A stretch of DNA of 64,000 bases from Brevundimonas vesicularis (GTDB lineage Bacteria > Pseudomonadota > Alphaproteobacteria > Caulobacterales > Caulobacteraceae), in the NCBI RefSeq assembly GCF_014204545.1, contig NZ_JACHLJ010000004.1:62001-126000 (forward strand), in the 5' to 3' direction. This document shows, piece after piece, positions 34,640 through 43,206 of this stretch (the stretch's first letter is position 1; the number at the start of each line of letters is the position of its first letter). The position numbers and the translations under genes were made by a program. Under the pieces are notes generated by a model that was not told where the DNA came from, made no database searches, and worked only from the letters and a program-made list of their open reading frames with translations.

Positions 34640-35377
34640 TCAGGCCGGTTCAGAATGCGCAAGCTGGACCTTTGGCTCCAGCAGCGCCAACGACGCCGTC
34701 TCTATGCGACTTTCCAGCAACGCCATCATCGCGCCGCGCTTCAGCTGGGCCGGGATCGGCTCAAGGAATTCGAAAACGACCGTGCCGGGATAACGACGGA
34801 AGCCGTGCGCCGGCCAGTGGACGCCGGAGTTGGTGGCGACGGGCCAGCAGGGGCCTTCCAGATCGCGATAGATGGCGGCGACGCCAGGCTTGTAGTCGCC
34901 CGGCACGCCCGGATCGTTGCGCGTGCCCTCGGGGAAGATGACGATCTGGCGGCCTTCGGACAGGCGGTCGCGCGCCTGTCGCGTCATGTCCTTCAGCGCC
35001 TTGGCGTGACCCGCGCGATCCACGGCGATCATCCTGGCCTTCCAGGCGAACCAGCCGAAGAAGGGCAGGGGCATCAGCTCCTTCTTCATCACGAAACAGG
35101 CGTCGGGCAGGACGGCCAGCAGGGCCACGATATCCAGCATTCCCTGGTGTTTGGACGCGATCAGGGCGGCGCCGGACGGGGCGTGCTCCAACCCGCGCAC
35201 CTCGACCTTGACCCCCGCGATCCAGCGCAGGCCGAACAGGACGATCTTCGCCCACAGCTTGCACACGCCCTGCACATAGCGGTGCGGCGCCAGCAGGACC
35301 GGCGACAGGCCGATGGCGATGATCGGCATCGACAGATAGAGCCAGGCAGTGAAGATCAGGGAACGCAGGGTGTTCAC
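34640..35377 (-). CDS. plsC: 1-acyl-sn-glycerol-3-phosphate acyltransferase (PlsC family)
   Basis: A 245-residue membrane-associated acyltransferase that adds the second acyl chain in phospholipid synthesis. Motifs: the catalytic HX4D in ASKHQGMLDIVALL (~80), ITAVDR-like block VDRAGHAKA, and FPEGTRNDPG (~150). The N-terminus is hydrophobic (FTAWLYLSMPIIAIGLS). It starts at a GTG directly after the stop of the YdcF-like gene (TAAGTG), in an ftsE-ftsX-ydcF-plsC transcription unit. Confidence 0.85.
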   Translation of the reverse strand: MNTLRSLIFTAWLYLSMPIIAIGLSPVLLAPHRYVQGVCKLWAKIVLFGLRWIAGVKVEVRGLEHAPSGAALIASKHQGMLDIVALLAVLPDACFVMKKELMPLPFFGWFAWKARMIAVDRAGHAKALKDMTRQARDRLSEGRQIVIFPEGTRNDPGVPGDYKPGVAAIYRDLEGPCWPVATNSGVHWPAHGFRRYPGTVVFEFLEPIPAQLKRGAMMALLESRIETASLALLEPKVQLAHSEPA

Positions 35378-36022
35378 TTAGGACGCGGCCTTTTCGTCAG
35401 GGGCGGTTTCGGTCTCGGCCGTGACTGCGGCGGGCCGGTCGCGGGTGATGCGGCGTACGCCCTCACGGCCCAGGACGGCGAGGTATTTCATATACTCCAG
35501 CGTCATCCGACGCGCGGTCACCGCCGCCCGCCACCAGCGCGCATTGTCCAGCGACGGGGTGGAGATGGCGTAGGGCGTCAGTTTCACGCCCGGCAGGTGG
35601 CCGCGGATTTCAACCAGCGAACGCGGCATATGATAGTCGGAGGTCACGACGATCAGGCTGCGATAGCCCTTGGCGCGGCTCCAGGCGGCGATCTCCTGGG
35701 CGTTGCCGACGGTGTCCTCTGCCTCGAAACCAAGGTCCACGCAGCAGTTGAACAGTCGGCTGGAGCCGGGCGTCAGCTCGCGCAGCTCCTGACGGCGCAC
35801 CTCGCGATTGACGCCGGAGATCAGCACCCGCTCACCCTTGCCCTGTTCCAACAGGCGGATGGCGGTGTTGACCCGTTCGGACGAGGGGCCGGTCAAGGCC
35901 ACGATGGCGTCGGCGCGGGCGGGGTCGTCGGCCGGCGTCAGCTCGCGCACCCGGTGGGCGAAGGCGAACAGGCCGACCAGCCAGATCAGACCGGCGATGA
36001 AGATGACGCTCAACAGTCTCAT
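35378..36022 (-). CDS. YdcF family (DUF218) protein
   Basis: A 214-residue protein with an N-terminal membrane anchor (LLSVIFIAGLIWLVGLFAFA) and a DUF218 domain: DAIVALTGPSSERVNTAIRLL, then VLISGVN, and LIVVTSDYHMPRSL near residue 135. SanA/ElyC/YdcF relatives affect envelope integrity in E. coli. It is coupled to ftsX by an ATGA overlap. The longer open frame upstream lies antisense to ftsX-coding sequence logic and is not used. Confidence 0.8.
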   Translation of the reverse strand: MRLLSVIFIAGLIWLVGLFAFAHRVRELTPADDPARADAIVALTGPSSERVNTAIRLLEQGKGERVLISGVNREVRRQELRELTPGSSRLFNCCVDLGFEAEDTVGNAQEIAAWSRAKGYRSLIVVTSDYHMPRSLVEIRGHLPGVKLTPYAISTPSLDNARWWRAAVTARRMTLEYMKYLAVLGREGVRRITRDRPAAVTAETETAPDEKAAS

Positions 36023-36933
36023 GCGCCCCCTCCTTCTGTCGGCCGTCCTGAAGCCAGCATTCGCATGGCGGCGAATCTCGCCGCGAGAACCGCAACCGTA
36101 GCCGCGAGCAGCGGGCAAGGCGAGAGCAACGCCAGGTCGCTCCAACTGATCGGCAGGGCCGCCGTCAGGCCGCCCGATCCGCCGATGAAGCGCAGAAGGA
36201 TCAGAAGGACCGCCGCCAGCCCGGCGCCGATCGCGCCCGCGCCGGCCGCCATCAGGCCGAACCGCCGCTGGAACAGCCAGGCGATGGCGCCGTCGGTCGC
36301 GCCGTTCAGGCTCAGGGTCTCTATCACGCCCTGACCGGCCGCCAGGCCTGCCCGGGTCGCATAGGCGATGGCGGCGGCCGCAGCGAAGGCGACGGCCAGG
36401 AAGGCGGCGCCGGCCAGGACGGTGATCATGCCGGCGGACCGCTCGACCTCGCCGCGCCACAGGCTGTGATCGTCCACCGTGGCGTCCAGCCCGGCCTCGG
36501 CCAGGGCGCGGCTCAGGGTGACGGCGCTGGCGGGGGCGTCGCGGTTCAGCCGCACGGTCACCAGATGGGGCAGGGGAAGATCGGGCAGGACCGCGTCGCC
36601 CAGCCAGGGGCGCAGCAGATCCTCGGCCGCCTTGCGGCTCAGGGCGGCGGCCTCCTCCACCCCATCGACGCCGGACAGGGTCTCGGCCGCGCGCGCGGCG
36701 GCGGTGTCGCCGGTTTCGCCGACGCGGGGACGGACCTGGACGGTGGCCTCCGCGCCCAGCTGTCGGGCCCAGCCATGCGCGGCGCGGTCGGCGGCGGAGG
36801 CGGCGACGCCGGCGAGGCAGGCCAAAAAGCACAGGACGGCGATGACGGTCATCAGCCACGGCTCGCCGGCCGCGGCGGGCGGCAGCAGGCCGGGCCGGCG
36901 GCTGGAGAAACTAAAATCGGACAGACGAATCAT
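36019..36933 (-). CDS. ftsX: Cell division protein FtsX
   Basis: A 304-residue ABC-type membrane subunit that couples FtsE to periplasmic murein hydrolases. The N-terminal transmembrane helix (MTVIAVLCFLACLAGVAASAA) is followed by an extracytoplasmic domain (~50-165), then three more helices in the FtsX-like domain (MITVLAGAAFLAVAFAAAAAIA; FGLMAAGAGAIGAGLAAVLL; LLAATVAVLAARFAAM). The sequence is divergent, as in most alphaproteobacteria; identification rests on topology plus the ftsE neighbour. Starts overlap ftsE's stop by ATGA. Confidence 0.83.
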   Translation of the reverse strand: MIRLSDFSFSSRRPGLLPPAAAGEPWLMTVIAVLCFLACLAGVAASAADRAAHGWARQLGAEATVQVRPRVGETGDTAAARAAETLSGVDGVEEAAALSRKAAEDLLRPWLGDAVLPDLPLPHLVTVRLNRDAPASAVTLSRALAEAGLDATVDDHSLWRGEVERSAGMITVLAGAAFLAVAFAAAAAIAYATRAGLAAGQGVIETLSLNGATDGAIAWLFQRRFGLMAAGAGAIGAGLAAVLLILLRFIGGSGGLTAALPISWSDLALLSPCPLLAATVAVLAARFAAMRMLASGRPTEGGGA

Positions 36934-37640
36934 GCGGCGGCCCGCGAGGGTTCGCTGAGCCGTCCGGCCTCCAGCCTCAAGACGCGCGCGCCCGACCGCT
37001 GGGCCAGGGCCTCGTCATGGCTGGCGATCAGGACGGTGGCGCCCAGTTTGTTCAGCGACTGGAACAGCCGCAGCAGCTTGTCGGCCATGACGGCGTCCAC
37101 GCTGCCGGTCGGTTCGTCGGCCACGATCAGGCCGGGGCGGGTGATGACGGCGCGGGCGATGGCCAACCGCTGCTTCTCGCCGCCGGACAGGGCGGGCGGA
37201 CGGGCCTCCATCCGGCGACCCAGGCCCACCCATTTCAGCATCTCGCGCACGTCGTCGGCGTACCCGGCCTCGGATCCGCCCGCTAGGCGCAGGGGCAGGG
37301 CGACATTGTCGAAGGCCGACAGATGATCCAGCAGGCGGAAATCCTGGAACACCACGCCCATCCGCCGCCGAAAGGCCGGGATGTCGCGACGATCGATGCG
37401 CGTGACATCCGATCCGAACAGGCGGAGGGTTCCCGTTCGGGGTTGGTCCGCCAGCGTCAGCAGACGCAGCAACGAGGACTTACCGGCCCCGGACGGCCCG
37501 GTAAGAAAGTGGAAAGAGCCGCGCGGCAAAATGAGGTTAACGTCCCGCAGCACGTCGGGCGCGCCGACATAGCCGAAGCTGACGCCAGACAGGCGAACGG
37601 TCTCGGTCATAGCGGCGGGTTCGGCGGGCGAGGACGGCAT
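36930..37640 (-). CDS. ftsE: Cell division ATP-binding protein FtsE
   Basis: A 236-residue ABC ATPase. Walker A is LTGPSGAGKSSLLRLL (~47). The Q-loop is GVVFQDFRLLDHLS, where FQDF is typical of FtsE. The signature is LSGGEKQRLAIARAV, Walker B LIVADEPTGSVD and the H-loop ASHD. The start is uncertain: ATG 37640 gives the longest form, while ATG 37610 (MTETVRLSG) would match shorter homologues; neither has a good ribosome site. First gene of the ftsEX-ydcF-plsC unit, divergent from the zinc-ribbon gene. Confidence 0.9.
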   Translation of the reverse strand: MPSSPAEPAAMTETVRLSGVSFGYVGAPDVLRDVNLILPRGSFHFLTGPSGAGKSSLLRLLTLADQPRTGTLRLFGSDVTRIDRRDIPAFRRRMGVVFQDFRLLDHLSAFDNVALPLRLAGGSEAGYADDVREMLKWVGLGRRMEARPPALSGGEKQRLAIARAVITRPGLIVADEPTGSVDAVMADKLLRLFQSLNKLGATVLIASHDEALAQRSGARVLRLEAGRLSEPSRAAA

Positions 37641-37711
37641 GGTATGTGTTTCAGGAACAGGGCGCGGCGTCGCGCCTTACGGGAGGGGGCGACAGCCTCG
37701 CAGTCAGCCAC

Positions 37712-38647
37712 ATGATACTGACCTGCCCCGCCTGCGCCACCAGCTATTTCATTCGTGACGAAGCCATAGGCCCCGAAGGTCGCAAGGTGCGCTGCCAATC
37801 GTGCGGCGAAGTCTGGCGCGCGACGCCCGACGAGCCGCTGGAATTGACGCTGACGCCCGACCCGGCGGTCGCCGCCGCCACGCCTGCAACCCCGCCCGAA
37901 CCCGATCCCGCGCCAACCGCCGCCAGCCTGGCCGAAACGCCGGCGCCGGAGCTGCCTCGCGCCTTCCGCGCCCGCGCCGATCGCCAGAAGAAGCTGCGCC
38001 GCGCCGCCACCCAGGGCGTGATCTGGGCCGGTCTGGCCAGCGTCTTCATCGGCCTGATCGTTTCGGCCTTCCTGTTCCGCGTCGAGATCGTTCAGGCCTT
38101 CCCCCGGGCCGCTTCGGCCTACAAATTCTTCGGCGCGCCGGTCAATCCGGTCGGGTTGGACTTCGAAGCGTTGACGGCCAAGGCTGCGCCGAACCACCCC
38201 GGCATGGTCGTGGTGTCCGGCGCTATCCGCAATGTGCGCGACGTCGAGATCGTCTCGCCGCCGATTCGCGTGGCCCTGCTGGACGCCGCCGGCGCCGAAG
38301 TCGGGTTCAAGATCGTAAAGATCGACGCGGCGCCGGTCCTGCCGGGCAAGGTCCAGGGCTTCGCCGCCCTGATCCCCGATCCGGGCGGCCACGGGGCCGG
38401 GATCGGCGTCGATTTCGCGCCGGCCAGCCCCTCGCCTGCCAAATCCCCGGCTGAACACGGCGGACAGGATGCGAAGGCCGCGCCCGCGCACGCGGCGCAG
38501 CCCGCCGCCGAAACCTCGCAGGGGCTGCGCTCGGCGACGGCGCCCGGCGCCGAGGCGCCGAACACGGCCGCGCCGATCGACGCGCGGCCGGTCGGGGCTG
38601 TGGACAAGGGGCATGGTGAGGCGGTATCGGCCTCGCATCATGGCTGA
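37712..38647 (+). CDS. Zinc-ribbon (MJ0042-type) DUF3426 membrane protein
   Basis: A 311-residue protein with an N-terminal zinc ribbon (ILTCPACATSYFI...RKVRCQSCGEVW, two CxxC pairs). After a Pro-rich linker there is one transmembrane segment (~107-130, GVIWAGLASVFIGLIVSAFLF) and a DUF3426-like extracytoplasmic domain (~140-245). The C-terminus is Ala/Pro-rich. The ATG at 37712 places the zinc ribbon at the very N-terminus, as in the family. It overlaps the next gene by eight bases. Function unknown. Confidence 0.8.
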   Translation: MILTCPACATSYFIRDEAIGPEGRKVRCQSCGEVWRATPDEPLELTLTPDPAVAAATPATPPEPDPAPTAASLAETPAPELPRAFRARADRQKKLRRAATQGVIWAGLASVFIGLIVSAFLFRVEIVQAFPRAASAYKFFGAPVNPVGLDFEALTAKAAPNHPGMVVVSGAIRNVRDVEIVSPPIRVALLDAAGAEVGFKIVKIDAAPVLPGKVQGFAALIPDPGGHGAGIGVDFAPASPSPAKSPAEHGGQDAKAAPAHAAQPAAETSQGLRSATAPGAEAPNTAAPIDARPVGAVDKGHGEAVSASHHG

Positions 38648-39173
38648 TCCCTCCCCGACGCCGACCGTTCTTCTGTCCGAGGCCGAGGTGGCGCGCATCG
38701 TCGCCGACCTGGCCCAGCGCATCGCGCCCGTCATCGACGACGATACGGTCGCCGCCGTGCTGCTGACCGGCGGCCTGTGGTTCGCCGCCGACCTGACCCG
38801 CGCCCTGTCGCGCGTCGGCCGCAACGTCCGTTTCGACGCCCTGTGGCTGGCCTCCTACGGCGACGAGCAGACCAGCCGGGGCCGGATCGACGTCTATGCG
38901 CCGTTCCAGCGCCCGATCGCGGGCCGCCGCGTCCTTATACTGGACGACGTGTTCGACACCGGCCTGTCGCTGGCCGAAGCGGTGCGTATCGCCAAGGACG
39001 CCGGCGCGTCCGAAGTCCTGACCTGCGTCTTCGCCAGGAAGCCCTGGCCCAAGCCCCGCGCGCCCGAGCCGGACTTCGTCGGCTGGGAGGCGCCGAACCG
39101 CTTCCTGGTCGGTTATGGCCTGGACCACGCCGGCACGCTGAGGGGCCTGCCGGACATCTGCGCCCTCGACTGA
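38640..39173 (+). CDS. Phosphoribosyltransferase, hypoxanthine type
   Basis: A 177-residue type I phosphoribosyltransferase. The PRPP loop is VLILDDVFDTGLSLAEA (~100), and LLTGGLWFAADL (~41) forms the upstream pyrophosphate loop. The C-terminal PDFVGWEAPNRFLVGYGLD is the hypoxanthine/xanthine phosphoribosyltransferase signature. It is likely a purine salvage enzyme. Its ATG lies inside the 3' end of the preceding gene. Confidence 0.82.
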   Translation: MADPSPTPTVLLSEAEVARIVADLAQRIAPVIDDDTVAAVLLTGGLWFAADLTRALSRVGRNVRFDALWLASYGDEQTSRGRIDVYAPFQRPIAGRRVLILDDVFDTGLSLAEAVRIAKDAGASEVLTCVFARKPWPKPRAPEPDFVGWEAPNRFLVGYGLDHAGTLRGLPDICALD

Positions 39174-39234
39174 GTTCCAGCGCGGCGACAGCGGGGATAA
39201 TCCGTCCGGGGCTGAATTTCCGCCCGGTTCGGCG

Positions 39235-39262
39235 TTGACTCTCCGACACCCTTCCGTATATG
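39235..39262 (+). promoter_or_regulatory. Candidate sigma-70 promoter of rplU
   Basis: TTGACT (39235-39240), 16 bases, then TATATG (39257-39262). Transcription would start near 39269, directly before the leader hairpin. Confidence 0.55.
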
Positions 39263-39274
39263 TCGCCGCTCTTC

Positions 39275-39310
39275 GCCGCCGGGGCCCTCTCCGGGGGCGT
39301 ATCTTTTTTT
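39275..39310 (+). terminator. Terminator-like hairpin with T7 run in the rplU leader
   Basis: CGCC and CCGG pair with CCGG and GGCG around GGCCCTCT-type loop sequence (39275-39299). The T run TTTTTTT ends at 39310, 22 bases before the rplU ATG. It looks like a rho-independent terminator positioned inside the leader. It may act as an attenuator. Confidence 0.5.
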
Positions 39311-39332
39311 GCGTTTGCGCTGAGGCTTCAAC

Positions 39333-39899
39333 ATGTACGCGGTGATCAAGACCGGCGGCAAGCAGTACCGGGTCCAACCGGGCGACACCATCGTCGTCGA
39401 AAAGCTCGACGGCGACGCCGGCGCTGAGCTGAAGTTCGACAGCGTCCTGATGCTGGGCGGCGACAAGGGCGTGACCCTGGGCGCCCCCCTGATCGACGGC
39501 GCCTTCGTCGGCGCGACCCTGGTCGAGACCCGCAAGGGTGAGAAGATCAAGATCTTCAAGAAGACCCGTCGCCAGGGCTATCGCCGCACGAACGGCCATC
39601 GCCAGATGGAATCGGTCCTGCGCATCACCGGCATCGAAGGCGCCGGCGAGACCGCCAAGTGGGAGGGCAAGGTCGATCTGACCACCAAGGCCGAGATCAA
39701 CCTGCGCGCTCGCAACCTGGCCGCTCGTGACGCAACGTCCTCGCTGGGTTCGACCGAGACGGTCGTGACCGACGTGGACGGCGCCGAGGTCAAGGGCGTC
39801 GTGGTCGAGAGCTCGGCTCCCACCCAAGACTCTGGCAAGAAGGCCCCGGTCAAGAAGAAGGCTGCGCCCAAGGCTGAAGCCGCCGGCGACGAAGCCTAA
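39333..39899 (+). CDS. rplU: 50S ribosomal protein L21
   Basis: A 188-residue L21. Residues 1-103 are the standard protein: MYAVIKTGGKQYRVQPGDTI, then KIKIFKKTRRQGYRRTNGHRQ, the rRNA-binding signature. The remaining ~85 residues extend the C-terminus with an acidic/Ala stretch and a Lys/Ala-rich tail (KKAPVKKKAAPKAEAAG); long L21 tails are usual in alphaproteobacteria. GAGG precedes the ATG by seven bases. A GGCGC/GCGCC hairpin follows the stop (39910-39923). Confidence 0.95.
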   Translation: MYAVIKTGGKQYRVQPGDTIVVEKLDGDAGAELKFDSVLMLGGDKGVTLGAPLIDGAFVGATLVETRKGEKIKIFKKTRRQGYRRTNGHRQMESVLRITGIEGAGETAKWEGKVDLTTKAEINLRARNLAARDATSSLGSTETVVTDVDGAEVKGVVVESSAPTQDSGKKAPVKKKAAPKAEAAGDEA

Positions 39900-39940
39900 G
39901 ACATTCACCGGCGCCTCGGCGCCAGACCTAAGTTACGGAC

Positions 39941-39971
39941 GCGCTCAAGTAGGCCGAAAGGCCGGTAGCGC
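39941..39971 (+). promoter_or_regulatory. Conserved hairpin in the rpmA leader
   Basis: GCGCT (39941-39945) pairs with AGCGC, and an inner GGCC-GAAA-GGCC forms a GNRA-capped stem. The same layout, with shared loop bases CAAG.AG.CCGAA and CGGTAGCGC, occurs at 49536-49565 before the rsuA-like gene. I do not recognise it as a named RNA family. Confidence 0.55.
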
Positions 39972-39995
39972 ACCAAGAAAGTACGGAGCGGCAAG

Positions 39996-40283
39996 ATGGC
40001 TCACAAGAAATCCGGTGGTTCGTCGCGTAACGGTCGCGACTCCGAGTCGAAGCGCCTTGGCGTGAAGAAGTATGGCGGCGAGCGCGTGCTGGCCGGCAAC
40101 ATCATCGTGCGCCAACGCGGCACCACCTTCCACGCCGGTGAGAACATGGGCATGGGCCGCGACCACACCCTGTTCGCCCTGACGAACGGCGCTGTGAAAT
40201 TCACCACCAAACGTGGCGGCCGTTGTTACGTGTCGATCCTCGCGGCCAATGACGACGCCGCTCAGGCGATGGCCGCCGAGTAA
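39996..40283 (+). CDS. rpmA: 50S ribosomal protein L27
   Basis: A 95-residue L27. It begins [21 protein letters not shown], with the N-terminal extension that reaches the peptidyl-transferase centre, and continues [20 protein letters not shown], all as expected. The start has GGAG upstream. It is co-transcribed with or just downstream of rplU. Length is normal. Confidence 0.96.
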   Translation: MAHKKSGGSSRNGRDSESKRLGVKKYGGERVLAGNIIVRQRGTTFHAGENMGMGRDHTLFALTNGAVKFTTKRGGRCYVSILAANDDAAQAMAAE

Positions 40284-40352
40284 CGCAGTCTGGACCTTCC
40301 CGGATCGCGTTGCTCCTGCCAGCAGCCGATCCGGACCAGGGATGATAATCCG

Positions 40353-40389
40353 CGGGGAGTCTGGATCACCAGGCTCCCCGTTTGCGTTT
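40353..40389 (+). terminator. Rho-independent terminator after rpmA
   Basis: CGGGGAG pairs with CTCCCCG and CTGG with CCAG around ATCA (40353-40380), followed by TTTGCGTTT. This is a strong stem for ending the rplU-rpmA transcript. Confidence 0.8.
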
Positions 40390-40450
40390 CCCCGCCTCGA
40401 GGACCGTCCGAGCCCTTCAAGGAGATGGTCGACAATCCGAGGCAACGCCC

Positions 40451-40984
40451 ATGTGCGTCATCGAAACCTCTCCTGTCGTCGAGACGCGGCGCCTGATCCT
40501 GCGCGCGCCCGCGCCCCAGGATGCGCCGCGCATCGCCGCCCTGGCCAACGACCTGGACATCGCGCGCATGACCAGGCGGATGCCGCATCCGTTTCAGATG
40601 CGCGATGCCGACGACTTCGTGCTGCAGGTCGCCTCGCAGGACCCAAGACGAGCCAACACCTTCGTCATCGACCATGAGGACGTGGGGCCCATCGGCGTCA
40701 TCGGCCTGTTCGAGGGCGAAGACCGGGTGCCGGAAACCGGCTACTGGATCGGGCGCGAATACTGGGGCCGGGGCTTCGCCACCGAGGCGCTGGACGCCGC
40801 CCTGGTCTGGGCCAGCCGCAAGTGGAAGCGCCGGGCGCTGGTCGCCGGGCATTTCGCCGACAATCCGGCCTCTGGCCGCGTGCTGGAAAAGGCGGGCTTT
40901 CTCTACACCGGAGAGACGCGCCGGGCGTGGAGCCGGGCGCGTCGGGCCGAGGCCGATACCCGCATGATGGTGTGGCTGGCCTGA
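40451..40984 (+). CDS. GNAT family N-acetyltransferase (RimJ-like)
   Basis: A 177-residue acetyltransferase. It opens ETRRLILRAPAPQDAPRIAAL, the RimJ/RimL-type start. The acetyl-CoA loop region is ETGYWIGREYWGRGFATEAL (Q/RxxGxA/G equivalent, ~100). It continues FADNPASGRVLEKAGFLYTG, also typical. ATG 40451 has GAGG eight bases upstream. Substrate unknown: protein N-terminus or small molecule. Confidence 0.82.
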   Translation: MCVIETSPVVETRRLILRAPAPQDAPRIAALANDLDIARMTRRMPHPFQMRDADDFVLQVASQDPRRANTFVIDHEDVGPIGVIGLFEGEDRVPETGYWIGREYWGRGFATEALDAALVWASRKWKRRALVAGHFADNPASGRVLEKAGFLYTGETRRAWSRARRAEADTRMMVWLA

Positions 40985-41000
40985 CGGCCAGCCCGCAATG

Positions 41001-41198
41001 TCAGCCGCCCGCCAGGGCGGGGCCATAAACGGCCGCGACGGCGACGGCGCCCACCACCAGCATGGCGCCCGCGCCAGCGATGAAGGTGGCGATGGTCTTG
41101 GACCGGCGACGCCGCATGCCGCCCGCCTTGTATTTGCGGATGATGACCGACGGCCCTCGCGTAAAGGCCTCGGATCCTATGATATTGTGTTGGGACAA
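41001..41198 (-). CDS. Small single-span membrane protein
   Basis: A 65-residue frame with a basic middle (GGMRRRRSKT) and a C-terminal hydrophobic helix (IATFIAGAGAMLVVGAVAVAAVYG). The TTG start at 41198 has GGGAG nine bases upstream; an internal ATG would give about 38 residues. No family recognised. It is likely real because of the coherent topology, but the evidence is thin. Confidence 0.45.
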   Translation of the reverse strand: MSQHNIIGSEAFTRGPSVIIRKYKAGGMRRRRSKTIATFIAGAGAMLVVGAVAVAAVYGPALAGG

Positions 41199-41313
41199 GA
41201 AAAAAGCTCCCCGAACTCTCGCACAGAAGCAGCGATCAGTCCGGGGCGCTCGTGGTCAGAAGATGGCGATCCGCGTTACCGGGGTCGCATCTTCGTGAGA
41301 AGGGGAGTGCGGG

Positions 41314-41829
41314 TCACAGGGTGACGGAGATGACCCGGCCGCCGCGCGTCTGCACCGACTGCATCAGCACCAGGGGCGCATCGCCCGAGGTGACTGGCAC
41401 GATCAGGAACCAGCCGCCGTCGGGCAGGGCGTCGAAGCGGAAGCGGCCGTTCTCGCACCGTTCAGAGCGGACATAGTTGCGATAGTCGGCGTTGGCGTCG
41501 GCGACGGTCCGGGCGCGGACGACGGCGGCAGGCACGGCCGCGCGCTGGGTCGAGCCGTACAGGGTGCGAATGCGCGCGCGCGTATAGGGCGTGTCCGGCG
41601 TCAGGCCGACGCTGGCGACGCAATCAAAGGCCTTGCCGTCCCGGGCGAAGGCGATCTGGCCCTGGATGCTGTTGCGACCGGGCATTTGGGACCAGCCGAA
41701 ATCGGCCTCGTTGAACGCGGCCGGACCCCCGTTCGGCAGGCCGCCGCCGGCGGTCGGCGCACAGGCGGAGAGGGCTGCGGCGGTCAGGGCGAGAGCCAGG
41801 CCAGGGGCGGCGAACGAACGGATCGACAT
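41314..41829 (-). CDS. Lipoprotein of unknown function
   Basis: A 171-residue exported protein. The signal peptide MSIRSFAAPGLALALTAAA ends in a lipobox LSAC (Cys22), so it is lipid-anchored. The mature part (GQIAFARDGKAFDCVASVGLTPDTPYTRARI, cut at strand breaks; later ENGRFRFDALPDGGWFLIVPV) suggests a small beta-sandwich like carboxypeptidase-regulatory folds. Pairs of Cys in mature regions could form a disulfide. Function not known. Confidence 0.7.
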   Translation of the reverse strand: MSIRSFAAPGLALALTAAALSACAPTAGGGLPNGGPAAFNEADFGWSQMPGRNSIQGQIAFARDGKAFDCVASVGLTPDTPYTRARIRTLYGSTQRAAVPAAVVRARTVADANADYRNYVRSERCENGRFRFDALPDGGWFLIVPVTSGDAPLVLMQSVQTRGGRVISVTL

Positions 41830-42003
41830 GGGGCTTCCTCCGGGATTTCGGGGTCGTGGGGGACGACGTTCCCCACTATCGCACGACAGGCCGGGCGACT
41901 TCCACGCTCAAGATTCCCCCTCTGGACCCGGACCCGACAACGCGCCAAACAGGCCCGACAACGCGCCCAGTCGTCGAGGCGCGACAGCTCGGAAACGCCC
42001 CGC

Positions 42004-43206
42004 ATGACCGTCACCTTCGCCGATATCCAAGCCGCGCGCACCCGGATCGCCGGCGCGGTCGACCGCACCCCGACCCGCTATTCCAGAAAGCTGTCGCAGC
42101 TGACGGGAGCCGAGGTCTGGGTGAAGTTCGACAATCTTCAATTCACCGGCAGCTTCAAGGAGCGCGGCGCCCTGAACCGGTTGCTGATGCTTAGCCCCGA
42201 CGAGATGAAGCGCGGCGTGGTGGCCGCCAGCGCAGGCAACCACGCCCAGGCCCTGGCCTATCACGGCGGCCGGCTGGGCGTGCCCGTCACTATCGTGATG
42301 CCGCAGGGCACGCCCTTCGCCAAGATCAACGGCACGCGGTCGCACGGGGCGACCGTGGTGATCGAGGGCCTGGACTTCACCGGCTCGACCGAGGCGGCCA
42401 AAAGGCTGGAGGCCGAGAAAGGCTATGTCTTCGTCTCGGCCTTTGACGACGAAGGCATCGTGGCGGGCCAGGGCGTCTGCGCCATCGAGCTTCTGGAGGA
42501 TGCGCCCGAGGTCGAGGCCCTGATCATCCCCATCGGCGGCGGCGGGCTGATTGCGGGCTGCGCCATTGCGGCCAAGGCGATGAAGCCGGACATCAAGGTC
42601 TTCGGCGTCGAGGCCGCGCGCTATCCTTCCTTCACCGCCAAACGGGCGGGCAAGCCGCCGGTCTGCACCGGGCAAACCATCGCCGAGGGGATCGCCATCA
42701 AGGCGGTTGGCGACATTCCCTTCGCCCTGGCCGACCCGCTGGTGGATGAGGTCTTCGTCTGCGAGGAGCCGCATTTCGAACGGGCCGTCGCCACCTATGT
42801 CACCTATGAGAAGACGGTGGCCGAGGGCGCGGGCGCCGGCGGTCTGGCGGCGCTGCTGGCCTATCCCGAGCGGTTCAAGGGGATGAAGGTCGGGCTGGAG
42901 CTGTGCGGCGGAAACATCGATGCGCGGATGCTGGCGGTCGTCCTGAACCGCGAAATGGTCCGTGAGCGCAGATTGATCGTCTATCGCATCCTGGGCGACG
43001 ACCGGCCCGGCATGTTGTCGGCCATGGCGGCGGTGATCGGGGGACTGGGCGGCAACATCATCGACGTGGTCCACAACCGTCTGGCGCTGGACGTGCCGGC
43101 CAAGGGCGCCGAGTTCGACATCATGGTCGAAACGCGCGATAGCGCCCACGCCGACGAGATCGGCGAGGCCTTGAAGGAACGCGGCTATGAACTTCGGATG
43201 GGGTAG
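42004..43206 (+). CDS. ilvA: Threonine ammonia-lyase
   Basis: A 400-residue PLP enzyme converting threonine to 2-oxobutanoate. It has the catalytic Lys in NLQFTGSFKERGALNRLL (~47), the PLP-phosphate glycine loop PIGGGGLIAGCA (~178) and SAGNHAQALAYHG. A C-terminal ACT domain (~325-400; VYRILGDDRPGMLSAMAAVIG) suggests allosteric control. Only a single ACT is present, so this is the shorter form, often annotated either as biosynthetic IlvA or catabolic TdcB. ATG 42004 is used. Its last bases overlap the FKBP gene start by 20. Confidence 0.9.
   Translation: MTVTFADIQAARTRIAGAVDRTPTRYSRKLSQLTGAEVWVKFDNLQFTGSFKERGALNRLLMLSPDEMKRGVVAASAGNHAQALAYHGGRLGVPVTIVMPQGTPFAKINGTRSHGATVVIEGLDFTGSTEAAKRLEAEKGYVFVSAFDDEGIVAGQGVCAIELLEDAPEVEALIIPIGGGGLIAGCAIAAKAMKPDIKVFGVEAARYPSFTAKRAGKPPVCTGQTIAEGIAIKAVGDIPFALADPLVDEVFVCEEPHFERAVATYVTYEKTVAEGAGAGGLAALLAYPERFKGMKVGLELCGGNIDARMLAVVLNREMVRERRLIVYRILGDDRPGMLSAMAAVIGGLGGNIIDVVHNRLALDVPAKGAEFDIMVETRDSAHADEIGEALKERGYELRMG

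Noticed and set aside
36023..36859. Extended YdcF-like frame
   Set aside because: The frame upstream of 36022 lies within ftsX-coding sequence and is Arg-rich shadow; the ATG at 36022 gives the membrane anchor.
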